From Mycobacterium sp. 852013-50091_SCH5140682 (lineage in GTDB: Bacteria > Actinomycetota > Actinomycetes > Mycobacteriales > Mycobacteriaceae), in the NCBI RefSeq assembly GCF_001665685.1, contig NZ_LZTB01000100.1:62001-126000 (forward strand): a DNA stretch of 64,000 nucleotides, in the 5' to 3' direction. Made by a program: the position numbers and the translations under genes. Below, in pieces: positions 27,023 through 36,051 of this stretch. Below the pieces are notes generated by a model. That model worked only from the letters and a program-made list of their open reading frames with translations. It had not been told where the DNA came from and searched no databases. Position 1 is the first letter of the stretch, and each line of letters starts with the position of its first letter.

Positions 27023-28143
27023 AACTGCGTCAGGTAACGGGCGGTGCGCTCGGAACCCTCGACGCCCGGCCCCATCCGGTTCATCACGTAGGCGAAGGTG
27101 GTGCGCTGGTCGGGGTTCATCGTCTCCCACGAGCCGCCCCAGCCGCCCCAGAAGCAGATCTTCCCGTCGGGGATGAACGGCACTGTCTCGCGTTGCGGTA
27201 GCCCGAAACCCAGACCCCAGCGCAGAGGATGGCCGAGCAGCACCATATCGGGGCCCTCGAGCTCCAATGTGAAGATCGAGTCGACGGTCTCGGGCCGCAG
27301 CAGTTGGACGCCGTCCACGGTGCCGCCCAACGAGATCGCCGACAGGATCTTCGCCAGGGAGCGGGCATTGCCGTGCCCGTTGGCCGCCCCGATGTCCGCG
27401 GCGCGCCAGGCGGCGGTGTTGGCGACCGTCGGTGGTGGTGCCCCGAGGAACGTCTTGACAGCCGGCTCGGACAGTTGGTCCATCGGGATGTCGAGCGGCT
27501 CGGTGGCGGGTATCACCTCGGCGATCCGGCCGGTGTCCTCGGGGCGCGCACCGATCTGGAAGTCGGCGCCGAGTGGGTCTGCGATCTCGTCGCGCACGAA
27601 CTCTTTGAGCGTCGTACCCGTCACACGCCGCAGCACCTCGCCGATCAGGTGTCCGTGGGTCAGGGCGTGGTAGCCGGGTGCGGTGCCCGGCGGCCACCAC
27701 GGGGCCTGAGCCGCCAGCGCGGCCGTCGACTTCTCCCAGTCATAGATGTCCTCGGCGCCGAACGGTGGTTCCCAGCCGGACAAGCCCGACGAGTGCGTGA
27801 GCAGGTGCCGGAACTCGACATCCTGCTTGCCGTTTGCGGCGAACTCCGGCCAATAGGTGGCCACCGGCGCGGCAGCCTCGACCAGTCCGCGGTCGATCAG
27901 CATCAGCGCGGCCAGCGCCGTCACGGTTTTGGTCGAGGACCACACGTTGACGATGGTGTCCGCGGTCCACGGGCGGGTCCCGGCGGCGTCGGCGTATCCG
28001 CCCCAGATGTCGACGACCAGTTCGCCGTCGACATCGATGGCTATCGCGGCGCCGGTTTCCTCCCCACCGGCGATGGCCTCTGCCAGCGCGTCGCGCACGG
28101 GCTGGAAACGGGCAGCACAGTGGCCGTGCACGACGTCGTCCAT
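27004..28143 (-). CDS. Beta-lactamase-related serine hydrolase (class C/esterase family)
   Basis: 379 residues of the penicillin-binding-fold esterases (LipE/EstB type). The catalytic SxxK is SSTK in NVWSSTKTVTAL (~residues 66-77), a HLLTHSSGLSGW motif follows, and the Tyr motif is YHALTHGHLIGEV. A late WGGWGGSW loop replaces the usual HTG. ATG 28143 is used; GTG 28149 two codons upstream is possible. It starts 22 bp after the stop of the TetR gene and is probably co-transcribed with it. Likely a lipase/esterase on small esters; substrate unknown. Confidence 0.85.
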   Translation of the reverse strand: MDDVVHGHCAARFQPVRDALAEAIAGGEETGAAIAIDVDGELVVDIWGGYADAAGTRPWTADTIVNVWSSTKTVTALAALMLIDRGLVEAAAPVATYWPEFAANGKQDVEFRHLLTHSSGLSGWEPPFGAEDIYDWEKSTAALAAQAPWWPPGTAPGYHALTHGHLIGEVLRRVTGTTLKEFVRDEIADPLGADFQIGARPEDTGRIAEVIPATEPLDIPMDQLSEPAVKTFLGAPPPTVANTAAWRAADIGAANGHGNARSLAKILSAISLGGTVDGVQLLRPETVDSIFTLELEGPDMVLLGHPLRWGLGFGLPQRETVPFIPDGKICFWGGWGGSWETMNPDQRTTFAYVMNRMGPGVEGSERTARYLTQFYEALA

Positions 28144-28165
28144 CGTCACATCATGCGGTATCGGT

Positions 28166-28825
28166 TCAGCGTTGGGCGAGGATTCCGGTGAGCATCGCGG
28201 AAAGTATTCGCGCGACGCGAGATTCGACGTCGACGACCGCGTGCGCGAGGCTGGGCTCGCTGCGGTAGAGCGCGGCGATCTCGGGGCCGGGCGTGGCCAT
28301 CTGCCAGAACGCGCCCGACAGCGACGTCGCGGCGGCCACCAGGTCGACACCGTCCTCCTCGGTCAGGGCCGGCAGCAGCCTGCGCGTGGCGGCGACGATC
28401 GCGTCGACCTCGGTGAGCGTCGCGAGCTTGAATGTGCGCACCGCATCGACGGAGACATTGCGTTCGAGGTTCATCGGGGCCTGGGCGAGCAGATCGCAGA
28501 ACATCCCCCGCTCGGCGAGCGTCGCGGCGAACGTGGAACCGACTGCAGCGGGGGATATCTCGTCGGCGGCGTCCAAGCGTGCGCGCAGCGCGGCCGACCA
28601 TTCCCGCCAGCCGTCGGCGGTGAGTCGCAAGAAGATCTCCTCACGCGTCTCGAAGTACCGCAACATGGCGGACTTGTGCATGCCGACGGCCGTCGCGATG
28701 TCGGTGAGGGTGATCTGCCGTATACCCAGCTCGGCGGCCAACCGCCGTGCGGCCTCGAGGATCGCCTCTTCCCGGGCCTGTTTGGCCGCGGAACTGCGGG
28801 CGCGCTGGAAGTCGTGGGTCGGCAC
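28166..28825 (-). CDS. TetR-family transcriptional regulator
   Basis: 219 residues, GTG start. Helix-turn-helix at ~38-62 (LTDIATAVGMHKSAMLRYFE), then a helical ligand domain of the TetR_C type. It is divergent from the SDR gene, with only 58 bp between the starts. That gap contains two AACA-N-TGTT inverted repeats, so it very probably represses both itself and the SDR gene. The hydrolase gene downstream is likely in the same transcript. Confidence 0.9.
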   Translation of the reverse strand: MPTHDFQRARSSAAKQAREEAILEAARRLAAELGIRQITLTDIATAVGMHKSAMLRYFETREEIFLRLTADGWREWSAALRARLDAADEISPAAVGSTFAATLAERGMFCDLLAQAPMNLERNVSVDAVRTFKLATLTEVDAIVAATRRLLPALTEEDGVDLVAAATSLSGAFWQMATPGPEIAALYRSEPSLAHAVVDVESRVARILSAMLTGILAQR

Positions 28826-28839
28826 AGACCGAGTCTAGC

Positions 28840-28873
28840 GCAACACTGTTGCGTTATTAACGAAACAGTGTTT
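28840..28873. promoter_or_regulatory. Twin TetR operator between regulator and SDR gene
   Basis: Two perfect inverted repeats share the core AACA-N-TGTT: GCAACACTGTTGC at 28840-28852 and AAACAGTGTTT at 28863-28873. Their centres (28846, 28868) are 22 bp apart, about two helical turns, as expected for two dimers on one face of DNA. Each site lies next to one of the divergent start codons. Confidence 0.7.
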
Positions 28874-28883
28874 TACTAACGGT

Positions 28884-29762
28884 ATGAGCAAAGTCTGGTT
28901 CGTCACCGGTTCATCCCGCGGCTTGGGCCGCGCCCTGGTTCGTGCGGCGCTACAGGCGGGTGATCGCGTGGCAGCCACCGCCCGCAGGCCCGAGCAACTC
29001 GCCGACCTCGCTGCCGAGTTCGGCGAACGGGTCTATCCGCTCGCGCTCGACGTGACCGACCCGGCCGCAGCGGCTGCGGCACTGGCCGCGGCCCGCGACC
29101 GGTTCGGCCGCCTCGACGTGATCGTCAACAACGCCGGATACGCGAATGTGTCACCCATCGAGACCACCGACGACGCCGATTTCCGCGAGCAGTTCGAAAC
29201 CAATTTCTGGGGCGTCTACAACGTGTCCAAGGCGGCCATCCCGATCCTGCGGGAGCAGCAGGGCGGCCTGGTCATCCAGTTCTCGTCCATGGGCGGTCGG
29301 GTCGGTGGCTCACCCGGGATCGCGTCGTATCAGGCCGCCAAGTTCGCGATCGACGGATTCTCCCGGGTGTTGCAGGTCGAGACCGCCCCGTTCGGCGTGC
29401 GGGTGCTTGTCGTCGAGCCGAGCGGATTCCGCACCGACTGGGCCGGGGCTTCGATGACCGTCCACGAGGTGCCCGACGCCTACGCCGACACCGTCGGGGC
29501 CATGCGCGCCGCCGCGGGCGACAGCGGAGCCATCATGGCGGGCGACCCGCAGCGGGCAGCCGAGATCCTGGTGAAAATGACTCGGCGCCAGGATATTCCG
29601 TACCATCTGCCGCTTGGCGTCAACGCCGCGGAGGGTTCCATTGCCCTCGATGAGCAACTGCTCGCCGACGACCGCAAGTGGCGTGCGGTCAGCCGGTCCG
29701 CCGACTTCAGCGAGCCCTATCCGGTGCCGTTCCCGCCTGAGGAGATGTCGCAAACTGTGTGA
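28884..29762 (+). CDS. Short-chain dehydrogenase/reductase
   Basis: 292 residues, classical SDR. NAD(P) motif TGSSRGLG at ~8-15 (the Arg suggests NADP preference), NNAGYAN, catalytic Ser in IQFSSMGGRVG and YxxxK as YQAAK (~152-156). The extended C-terminal tail (FSEPYPVPFPPEE) is seen in the subgroup often annotated as oxidoreductases acting on ketones or quinones. Expression is probably under the divergent TetR through the twin operator. Substrate unknown. Confidence 0.9.
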   Translation: MSKVWFVTGSSRGLGRALVRAALQAGDRVAATARRPEQLADLAAEFGERVYPLALDVTDPAAAAAALAAARDRFGRLDVIVNNAGYANVSPIETTDDADFREQFETNFWGVYNVSKAAIPILREQQGGLVIQFSSMGGRVGGSPGIASYQAAKFAIDGFSRVLQVETAPFGVRVLVVEPSGFRTDWAGASMTVHEVPDAYADTVGAMRAAAGDSGAIMAGDPQRAAEILVKMTRRQDIPYHLPLGVNAAEGSIALDEQLLADDRKWRAVSRSADFSEPYPVPFPPEEMSQTV

Positions 29763-29816
29763 TTCATGGCCGAAAGGACACGGCTCGATCGGCGGCTTTC
29801 TCCGCAGACTTGCTGC

Positions 29817-30467
29817 ATGACCAATACCGCCATCGAATCCATTGCCGACATCGTCATACCCGACACCCAGCTGGTGCGGGACATCACCGAATACATCCGT
29901 GAAGCGGAGAGCGATCTGCTGTTCGACCACTCGCGCCGGGTGTTTCTGTTCGGTGCGCTGCAGGGCCGTCGCCGCGGGCTGCAGCCTGACCTCGAATTGC
30001 TCTATGCCGGCGCGATGTTCCACGACATCGGGCTCACCAAGCCTTACCGCGACTCTCAGTTGCGGTTCGAGGTCGACGGTGCCAACGCGGCGCGGGAGTT
30101 CCTGCTGGCGCGTGGTGTCGACGAGGCCGACGCGCGAAAGGTGTGGCTGGGCATCGCATTGCACACCACGCCGGGCGTGCCCGAGTACCTCGAACCGGAA
30201 ATCGCCTTGGTGACAGCTGGTGTCGAGACCGACGTGCTGGGGATCGGCCGCGACGATCTCTCAGCGGACGCGCTGGCCGCGGTCACCGCCGCGCACCCGC
30301 GGCCCGACTTCAAACGCCAAATCCTGCAGGCCTTCACCGACGGCAACAAGCACCGGCCGCGCAGCACGTTCGGCAATGTCAACGCCGATGTGCTTGAGCA
30401 CTACGACCCGTCGTTCGTCCGGGACGATTTCGTCCAGATCATCCTCGACAACGGCTGGCCCGAGTAG
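29817..30467 (+). CDS. HD-domain protein (putative phosphohydrolase)
   Basis: 216 residues with metal-ligand residues of the HD fold: His in LFDHSRRVFLFG, the HD pair in AMFHDIGLTKPY (~residues 66-77) and a later ALHTTPG. Resembles the cyanamide-hydratase-like/HDc proteins of actinobacteria. ATG 29817 is preferred because the conserved region begins there (AIESIADIVIPD); an in-frame ATG at 29766 would add 17 residues without domain content. Last recognised core gene before the accessory island. Substrate unknown. Confidence 0.75.
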   Translation: MTNTAIESIADIVIPDTQLVRDITEYIREAESDLLFDHSRRVFLFGALQGRRRGLQPDLELLYAGAMFHDIGLTKPYRDSQLRFEVDGANAAREFLLARGVDEADARKVWLGIALHTTPGVPEYLEPEIALVTAGVETDVLGIGRDDLSADALAAVTAAHPRPDFKRQILQAFTDGNKHRPRSTFGNVNADVLEHYDPSFVRDDFVQIILDNGWPE

Positions 30468-30485
30468 CGACCGGTTGTCAAAACG

Positions 30486-30836
30486 GTGGATCGTTCGGAC
30501 CGGGTGGAGGTGCCGGTGCTTCGCCCGGGCACGCTCGATGCGACGTGGGCGGCTCTCAAATCGGTCGCGGGCGAGCGGCTTTGGCTGCCGGCAGACGGGG
30601 CGGCCGAGACGCGGGAACAGATCTGCGTTGTGACCGTGGTGCTCTGTGCCGACGAGGTACCGCGCCGCAACGGATCTGAGCCGCTATCGCCCGCACCATC
30701 TATGGAGGGTGACCGGCAGGCGGTGCCGAACCATGTTGCACGACAACGGACTAAGCCACCGCTGACAGTTCACCGTATCGGCGCGACAACGGCAGTAGCG
30801 CAACGGGACTCGCAGCACCTATTTCGGCACGGGTGA
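30486..30836 (+). CDS. Hypothetical ORF, possibly a truncated gene
   Basis: An open frame of 116 codons from GTG 30486. The first ~60 codons have the strong GC3 bias of a real gene (VEVPVLRPGTLDATWAALKS), then the bias fades from about 30680. This suggests an older gene whose 3' end has been replaced at the island boundary. No domain recognised. A chance ORF cannot be excluded. Confidence 0.3.
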   Translation: MDRSDRVEVPVLRPGTLDATWAALKSVAGERLWLPADGAAETREQICVVTVVLCADEVPRRNGSEPLSPAPSMEGDRQAVPNHVARQRTKPPLTVHRIGATTAVAQRDSQHLFRHG

Positions 30837-31577
30837 AGGCATGCCGTGCAACACCGCTACTCACTGCGCGCTGAGACGGCCAGTTCTGTACCGCACAGGT
30901 GGAGTCTGCACAGGTAGTACCTCGATGCCATCGAGTGAAGCGATGACGATTCGATTGCTCGATGCCGAGCCGCCCGCCGAGCCAAGTCGGGCCGAGCCGC
31001 TACCTCACAGCACGGGATTCGCCACCATGCCACCATCTCGCTGGTCGCAGGATTCCCCGCTGAGCGCCATCCCGCATGGTCACCAGAGGGACTGTCCCGC
31101 AGGGGATCTCAGCACCACCATCCGGCATCGCCACCACCCCAGCAGTGGCACCATCCCGCGCACTGTCACCATCCCGAAAGGGACTGTCACACACGGAGTC
31201 TCGGACTCTGGCATTACGGTAAGGATATCCGACCATTCGACCGGCGCAGCAAGGGGGTGGCACCATCCCGTCCCCCGTGTCTCATGCGGCACATGGCCGA
31301 AACTGCTGATTCTGCTGCGTACGCCTTACCGAGCAGGCAATATGCCCGACTCGCACAGGTGGTTGTCCTCCCGTCCTGGTGGCCTTGGGGGCTGGCCTGG
31401 TGGTCGGTGACCGCGACTGCCACCGTGCCGTGCCGACTTTCAAGGAAGATTCCGCCCGTCTGTTCGACAATCGCGGCGAATGACATGGTGAGTGTGAACG
31501 AAGGGCGAGATGGGCCGGTGGAGGCGGAGGCGTGGCGCCGGAGAATCGTGCCGATCCGCTTAGCCAAGACGGCGCAA
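30837..31577. other. Intergenic, non-coding stretch with short recurring motifs
   Basis: No open frame here has convincing codon bias or a recognisable domain. The part 31060-31275 holds short recurring pieces: CCATCCCG at 31067, 31151, 31169 and 31263, and GGGACTGTC at 31088 and 31180, on the same strand. No terminal repeats, integrase or transposase are visible. It borders the 3' end of the ABC-3C operon. Confidence 0.5.
31060..31275. repeat. Dispersed short motif cluster (CCATCCCG / GGGACTGTC)
   Basis: Four exact CCATCCCG copies and two GGGACTGTC copies occur within 215 bp, with degenerate ones such as CCATCCGG between. Spacing is irregular (84, 18 and 94 bp), so it is not a tandem repeat or CRISPR array. 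Function unknown. Confidence 0.4.
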
Positions 31578-33443
31578 TCACTCGACGACAGCCGTTTTGG
31601 GAAACAGGCCAATGCGACCTTCGTTGGGGTTGAGCGTGAAGGCAATGTGATTGATTGAGTCGTTAAGGTCCCCTGGCGGCGAGATATTTTCGATAACTAT
31701 TAGCTGCACGTCGTCACGAGTCGCCAGATCCTCGTAGAACGCCTCTGACGTTGTTCGAGGGGCATTATCGGCCCATGCCGGGTCGTCCACATCTGGTTCC
31801 CGGTAAGTAACGAGTGGGGAATCAAGCACCACGAAACCTGGCGACGGAAGACTTCGGTCAGCGCAGTAACGGACCAGCGCCACACTAAATGCCGCATGTT
31901 GCAGTGCGCGCACCCCCTTGCCCCGGCTCTCCCGGGAACGACCCCCGATAATGAAGTCGCGAGATCGTCGGTCGTACCGTACTGGGCTCGCCCCTTGGAC
32001 GTGCCACGCTTCGAGTGCAGATTGCATGTAAGAGCAGAACTCCGACAACGCCGCGGACGACGGCCTTTCGGCTGCGGAGGCAATCGCCTCTTGCTCGTCT
32101 GCGGCCACTTGGGCGCGTAAAGCATCCACTGCCTGAATGTGTTCGTGGATCGTCACAGCACGTTCCACGGAGGAGCGCTTGTTCAGCAATTCTTGGAGTT
32201 GCGCGCGATTCGGACGAAGCGCTGCGTCCAACTGGCGAAGCTGCGATGACAATGAATCCGATTCTCTTCTAAGAACTGTGAGTTGGCGCTGTGCCGAGCG
32301 AGCGCGGTCACGCACGTCCTGCAAGGTCTGACTGAGGTCAGCAGCGAGCCTCTCGATCTTTGTGCGCTCCGCGTCGACCGCCGCGCCGAGAGCCGTTAGC
32401 TCGGACTCTTGGTGGAACTCCCAGTGCTGATGTTCGGTAGCGGCGCCGCAGAGGACACAGACGTCCGGATTAGACAGCGCCAGTAGCGTTCCCGCTTCTC
32501 CGATCATCTCTAGCCGCTCAAGGTCGGAGGCGTACTGGACGGAAAGCAGTTGGAATCGATTGAAGAGATCGGACAACTCAACCAGGTCAGAGGTGGTCTG
32601 GTCGATCGTTTGGCTGACCGCCGCTCTGCGCTGAACGATCTCGTCTCGCTGCTGAAGTTGTTCCTCTAGCGACGCAGTCTCGGCGGTTACACTCTCGGCC
32701 AGTCGACCGAGTTGGGCGCGAAGTTCGGACAGTGGCGCGGCGGAGGGCGATTGATCACCAAGCACCGCGACGACGCTGTCCAGAAGGCGAGTTCGACTTT
32801 CCGATAGCCGCCTCTCCTCAGCCGAGGGGGCCGTCACTGTCAGGCCGGAAAAATCTTCGCCTTCAATCAGTACGCTGAAAACCGATTCTTCGACCGTTGC
32901 GGTTGCGAACTGATTTGTCGGAGTCACGGGGGAAACTTCGGACTGCATACTCGTCTCGTCAATAATTGCTAGATGCGCAAGGTCACGAAAACTCATTGTC
33001 CGCGTCACGTTTCGCGCGTTCCGACGGACCAGTGCGCCTGCGAGGCCGATACTGTCCAATAAGAAGTTAGACAAGTTGTCCAGGTTTCGGTGGTTATGGG
33101 TTTTCGATAAGAGGCGGGGCTCGTCGGCCGACCCTGTCGTATCGACATGACCATCTCGAAGTTCGTAATTGTCGCCGTCTATACGGCGCGCTATTGACAA
33201 ATTACGAGAATCGGTCCCCGTAATGGTGATGTGCATTACCACGTAGTCATATGACTCTATTTCTGGGATCCGGCGACGAAGTGTCGACGAACCCAACATA
33301 AAGTTGATTAGATCGAGCACAAATGATTTGCCGCTATCGGACGGCCCAGACACGATATTTAATCCTGAGCGGAACTCTAGAATGGCGTCAACTGCTGACC
33401 GAGACTTTACGATCAACCGATCTATCTGGATCCCGGCGCTCAT
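31578..33443 (-). CDS. ABC-3C-type Rad50-like ATPase with zinc-hook coiled coil
   Basis: 621 residues of SMC/Rad50 type. Walker A is GPSDSGKS at ~32-39 followed by FVLDLINFMLGSS. Long coiled-coil arms run from ~200 to ~290 and ~345 to ~440, separated by a hook with CVLCG and a nearby HQH. The C-terminal lobe has GKGVRALQHAAFSVAL and the Walker B-like PGFVVLDSPLVTY, matching DUF3732-like ATPases. ATGA overlap with the middle-component gene. Together with the two upstream genes it fits the ABC-three-component conflict systems described by comparative genomics. Codon use is less biased than in the core genes, indicating transfer. Confidence 0.85.
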   Translation of the reverse strand: MSAGIQIDRLIVKSRSAVDAILEFRSGLNIVSGPSDSGKSFVLDLINFMLGSSTLRRRIPEIESYDYVVMHITITGTDSRNLSIARRIDGDNYELRDGHVDTTGSADEPRLLSKTHNHRNLDNLSNFLLDSIGLAGALVRRNARNVTRTMSFRDLAHLAIIDETSMQSEVSPVTPTNQFATATVEESVFSVLIEGEDFSGLTVTAPSAEERRLSESRTRLLDSVVAVLGDQSPSAAPLSELRAQLGRLAESVTAETASLEEQLQQRDEIVQRRAAVSQTIDQTTSDLVELSDLFNRFQLLSVQYASDLERLEMIGEAGTLLALSNPDVCVLCGAATEHQHWEFHQESELTALGAAVDAERTKIERLAADLSQTLQDVRDRARSAQRQLTVLRRESDSLSSQLRQLDAALRPNRAQLQELLNKRSSVERAVTIHEHIQAVDALRAQVAADEQEAIASAAERPSSAALSEFCSYMQSALEAWHVQGASPVRYDRRSRDFIIGGRSRESRGKGVRALQHAAFSVALVRYCADRSLPSPGFVVLDSPLVTYREPDVDDPAWADNAPRTTSEAFYEDLATRDDVQLIVIENISPPGDLNDSINHIAFTLNPNEGRIGLFPKTAVVE

Positions 33444-33907
33444 GACAAACCTTCTGGGTTAACATCGAACTCTTCGCTCCATGCACTGAATATTGCGGCC
33501 AAGCGGCTACGAATCTCGCTGTCGCTCAATCCATCGAATTCTTGAGTCACCCATGACGCGCGATCAGTCAGTTTCAGGGAGTATTCATTCGACATGCTAC
33601 TTAGAAAACCATCAGCGTCTTCTGATGCGGCATACAGTATTCCGGATGTGTTCGCTAATACGTCAATCAAACCTGCTCGCCTTAAGATCGTTAGGCCTTG
33701 TTCGATCAAAGTTCTCTTGATACCCATCTCTCCTGATCGACCGGGAACCGCAGGATGAATGCTATCTGGCCCGCCTAGATCGAAGCTATGCAAAAGCGAG
33801 TAGTCGAACAGCACTAGTCGATTCATATCGAGAGCAGAGGGGAAGGCGGCGTTGAGCATGACGAGAATGCGGATGCCGACCTCGATTGGGCTGTTTAATG
33901 GCTCCAT
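33440..33907 (-). CDS. ABC-3C middle component
   Basis: 155 residues from ATG 33907, 4 bp after the effector stop; upstream in-frame codons would overlap the effector. The sequence MEPLNSPIEVGIRILVML, then NRLVLFDYSLLHSFDLGGPD and a helical GIKRTLIEQGLTILRRAGLI region, is what I recall for ABC-three-component middle components, small winged-helix-like adaptors between the ATPase and the effector. GC is clearly below the genome average. The 3' end overlaps the ATPase start by 4 bp, so all three genes are one operon. Confidence 0.78.
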   Translation of the reverse strand: MEPLNSPIEVGIRILVMLNAAFPSALDMNRLVLFDYSLLHSFDLGGPDSIHPAVPGRSGEMGIKRTLIEQGLTILRRAGLIDVLANTSGILYAASEDADGFLSSMSNEYSLKLTDRASWVTQEFDGLSDSEIRSRLAAIFSAWSEEFDVNPEGLS

Positions 33908-33911
33908 ACGC

Positions 33912-35003
33912 TCACTCTTTGACCCAGTCAAGGCGATCCTCATTTGCAAGCTGGTGACAAATCCCCTTCTTGTCGACAGGCTTCGAAACTGTGATTAGCG
34001 CATTTCCGCTCAGCTGCACATTGCAGGCAGCGTTCAGAACGCTTGTTAGCCGGTCGAGACCGTCCTTGTGGGAGCTTTGTTCAACTTCGACAACTCCATC
34101 GTAAATCTCGTCCTGAAGGGATTCGAAAGTCCTTGGCGGGACTTTATCGCGTGCGAATGTGCGCAACGCTTCTGCACTGAAGAAACTTACTCGTTGCCGG
34201 GATAAATGGTTTTTGTACCACTCGATTGCCGCGACATCGGCCCACGTCATATCGAGCTTGCCTTCTCGTTCTCGATAGGCAGTCATGAGTTTCTCGACGT
34301 AAACCGCTTCTTCGCTGATGAATTCGTGCGGAGGACTTGGGGAGGGCGGCCGCTCTTCGAGTTGGCCACCGAAACGAAAAAGGTGGTAGGGACTATCACG
34401 GTGGATTTCAACTATATGGTCTAACTGCTCCACATCGAAGACCGATAGGTCGATGCTAGACAGTGCGTCGGCAACCGTGGCGCGGAATGCTTTTTCGGCT
34501 TGTTTTAATGCGCCGTCATCTTTGAGGGCATCCATTAAGGCTGTGTGCAATTGATCTGTATGTGAAAGCAGATGGCTTAATTTGGGGCCCGCGCCTTTGG
34601 GGGCGACGAAACGATAACGTCGCGGCATCGTGAAGATGCCTTCCGCTACACCGTGAATTATCTTGGCGATTTCGGGGTAGGCATCGGTTGGACGCAAGGC
34701 ATGCTCGTAGTGCTTGCACTGAAAGCAATCCTATTCTCCCTTCAAGCCGTCGTCGGTCACGAATCCGACAACATCGCGCCCACGATCGCCTGAGCCGCTG
34801 AATCGTTTAACGCTTCTATATTCTGAAGTTAAGCAGTTCGCCCATTCAAGAATAAATTCCTCCCATTCGTCTGGGGGGTAGACCCGAAGTATCTGACTAG
34901 GTTTCAGTCGAGGTCCGGCGAGTTGCGAAGTTGTCAAAACCGGCTGTTCGGACGGCTGCAGCAGGTCATGGGGAGTGGCGTCCGCGATACCGCTCGAAGT
35001 CAA
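33912..35003 (-). pseudogene. ABC-3C effector (restriction-endonuclease-like N-terminus), interrupted by an in-frame TAG
   Basis: One continuous frame of 364 codons from TTG 35003 (GGAGG upstream) to TGA at 33912, broken only by TAG at 34733-34731. Before the stop lies WEEFILEWANCL, then GSGDRGRDVVGFVTDDG with the GRD nuclease Asp. Right after it comes DCFQCKHYEHAL with the QxK part of a PD-(D/E)xK site, and then the helical ABC-3C C-terminal region. The preceding Glu and following residues suggest a Trp codon (TGG) mutated to TAG, since the family motif as I recall it is a W-D/N-x-QCKHY pattern. As read, only a 90-residue N-terminal peptide is made, plus a possible restart at TTG 34697. Possible inactivation, read-through or sequencing error. 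Confidence 0.8.
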
Positions 35004-35144
35004 TGGCCCTCACCCTCCGGGAAAATTTCCTGCCCAGTCGGCCAGCTTACGTGCAGCGCACAGCCAGTTCGTTGCAAACCAATAGGTGTGTTCATGCCAC
35101 TCTGGGGCTCGGATGCCGCGCGGTTCGGATTGGGTCGCTTCGGA

Positions 35145-36032
35145 TCATTCCCACCAGTCCGGAATCTGCTGCGAGTATTTCATTGTCCCGTAGATCAGCC
35201 CGTCCGAGTGGCGGGAGTACGAAGCCTTCATGTAGCGATCCGCGAAATGTAGTTTTAGCACGTCAATCTCGTCGTCGCCGATTTTGAGACCTGCTGGCAT
35301 GAACGCGAGTGCTAGCTCCGGCTCGCCGACGCTGCGCTCGTCGTTTCGCAGGGTCAGATGGGCTAATGGGTTGGGCTTCCGACCAGTCTTGTGGGGCACG
35401 ATGATTGGTTTACCGGCCAACGCGTCCAAGACTTGATTCAGGGTGTTCTCGGCGACGATCCCTGCGCAGAAGATCAGATACTCGCCCAGGTCCAGTTCGC
35501 CGCTCATTATCGAGGATGCGTTTAGGAGTGTGTTAGGTATCGTTCCGCTCATGTGTGAACCAAAGGTGTTGGCATACATCGAAATAACGCGTTCCCAGTT
35601 ATTTACCCTTCTTGGAGTGCCTCCGCGCACCACCAACGCCGTCATGTCTGACCACTCGTTGAGGTTGACCAGGCGGGTTGCGATCTGGTGTGGGTGATCC
35701 TGGTCCTCCGGCGTCACCGGTATGGCTCCGGCCGAGAGAACGACCGAGGGGCCGTCGTGGGCGGCCCGCGTAACCAATACCTCGGGTATGGCAACACCCT
35801 TCCTTCTGCACAACCTTCGGATTACGTCATCACCCTGGCCTCTTACGATCAGGGTTCTTAGAACCGCCGCTACATCGGCGACTGCGCCCGCCGCGCCGTT
35901 CTCCAATGCGGAGAGATGACGAGTTAGCCTCTGACCCAACTCGATAGCACCGGCAACGAAGTCTTCGTCGCTGATTGCCTGCGGTGCGTACCTCTCACCT
36001 TGCGACTTCGATTGCCTTCCCTTTTTCGCCAT
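35145..36032 (-). CDS. Hypothetical protein in the accessory island
   Basis: 295 residues from ATG 36032 (MAKKGRQSK), with AGCAGGA about 10 bp upstream; the frame is open 14 codons further. No known domain recognised. Visible are a basic N-terminus, a helical Ala/Leu-rich region (ENGAAGAVADVAAVLRTLIV) and a C-terminus with several aromatic residues ending PDWWE. It lies 141 bp upstream of the ABC-3C effector on the same strand, so it may be co-transferred, but nothing in sequence ties it to that system. Confidence 0.6.
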   Translation of the reverse strand: MAKKGRQSKSQGERYAPQAISDEDFVAGAIELGQRLTRHLSALENGAAGAVADVAAVLRTLIVRGQGDDVIRRLCRRKGVAIPEVLVTRAAHDGPSVVLSAGAIPVTPEDQDHPHQIATRLVNLNEWSDMTALVVRGGTPRRVNNWERVISMYANTFGSHMSGTIPNTLLNASSIMSGELDLGEYLIFCAGIVAENTLNQVLDALAGKPIIVPHKTGRKPNPLAHLTLRNDERSVGEPELALAFMPAGLKIGDDEIDVLKLHFADRYMKASYSRHSDGLIYGTMKYSQQIPDWWE

Positions 36033-36051
36033 GACTTGCCGTGGTTCCTGC

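Noticed and set aside
30841..31410. 189-codon open frame in the island
   Set aside because: Codon bias is absent and the translation follows the short DNA motifs of the repeat-rich stretch; no domain or SD was found.
34681..35003. Frameshift between two separate ABC-3C genes
   Set aside because: The two frames are in register; the only break is the TAG at 34733-34731, so it is a nonsense change and not a frameshift or two genes.
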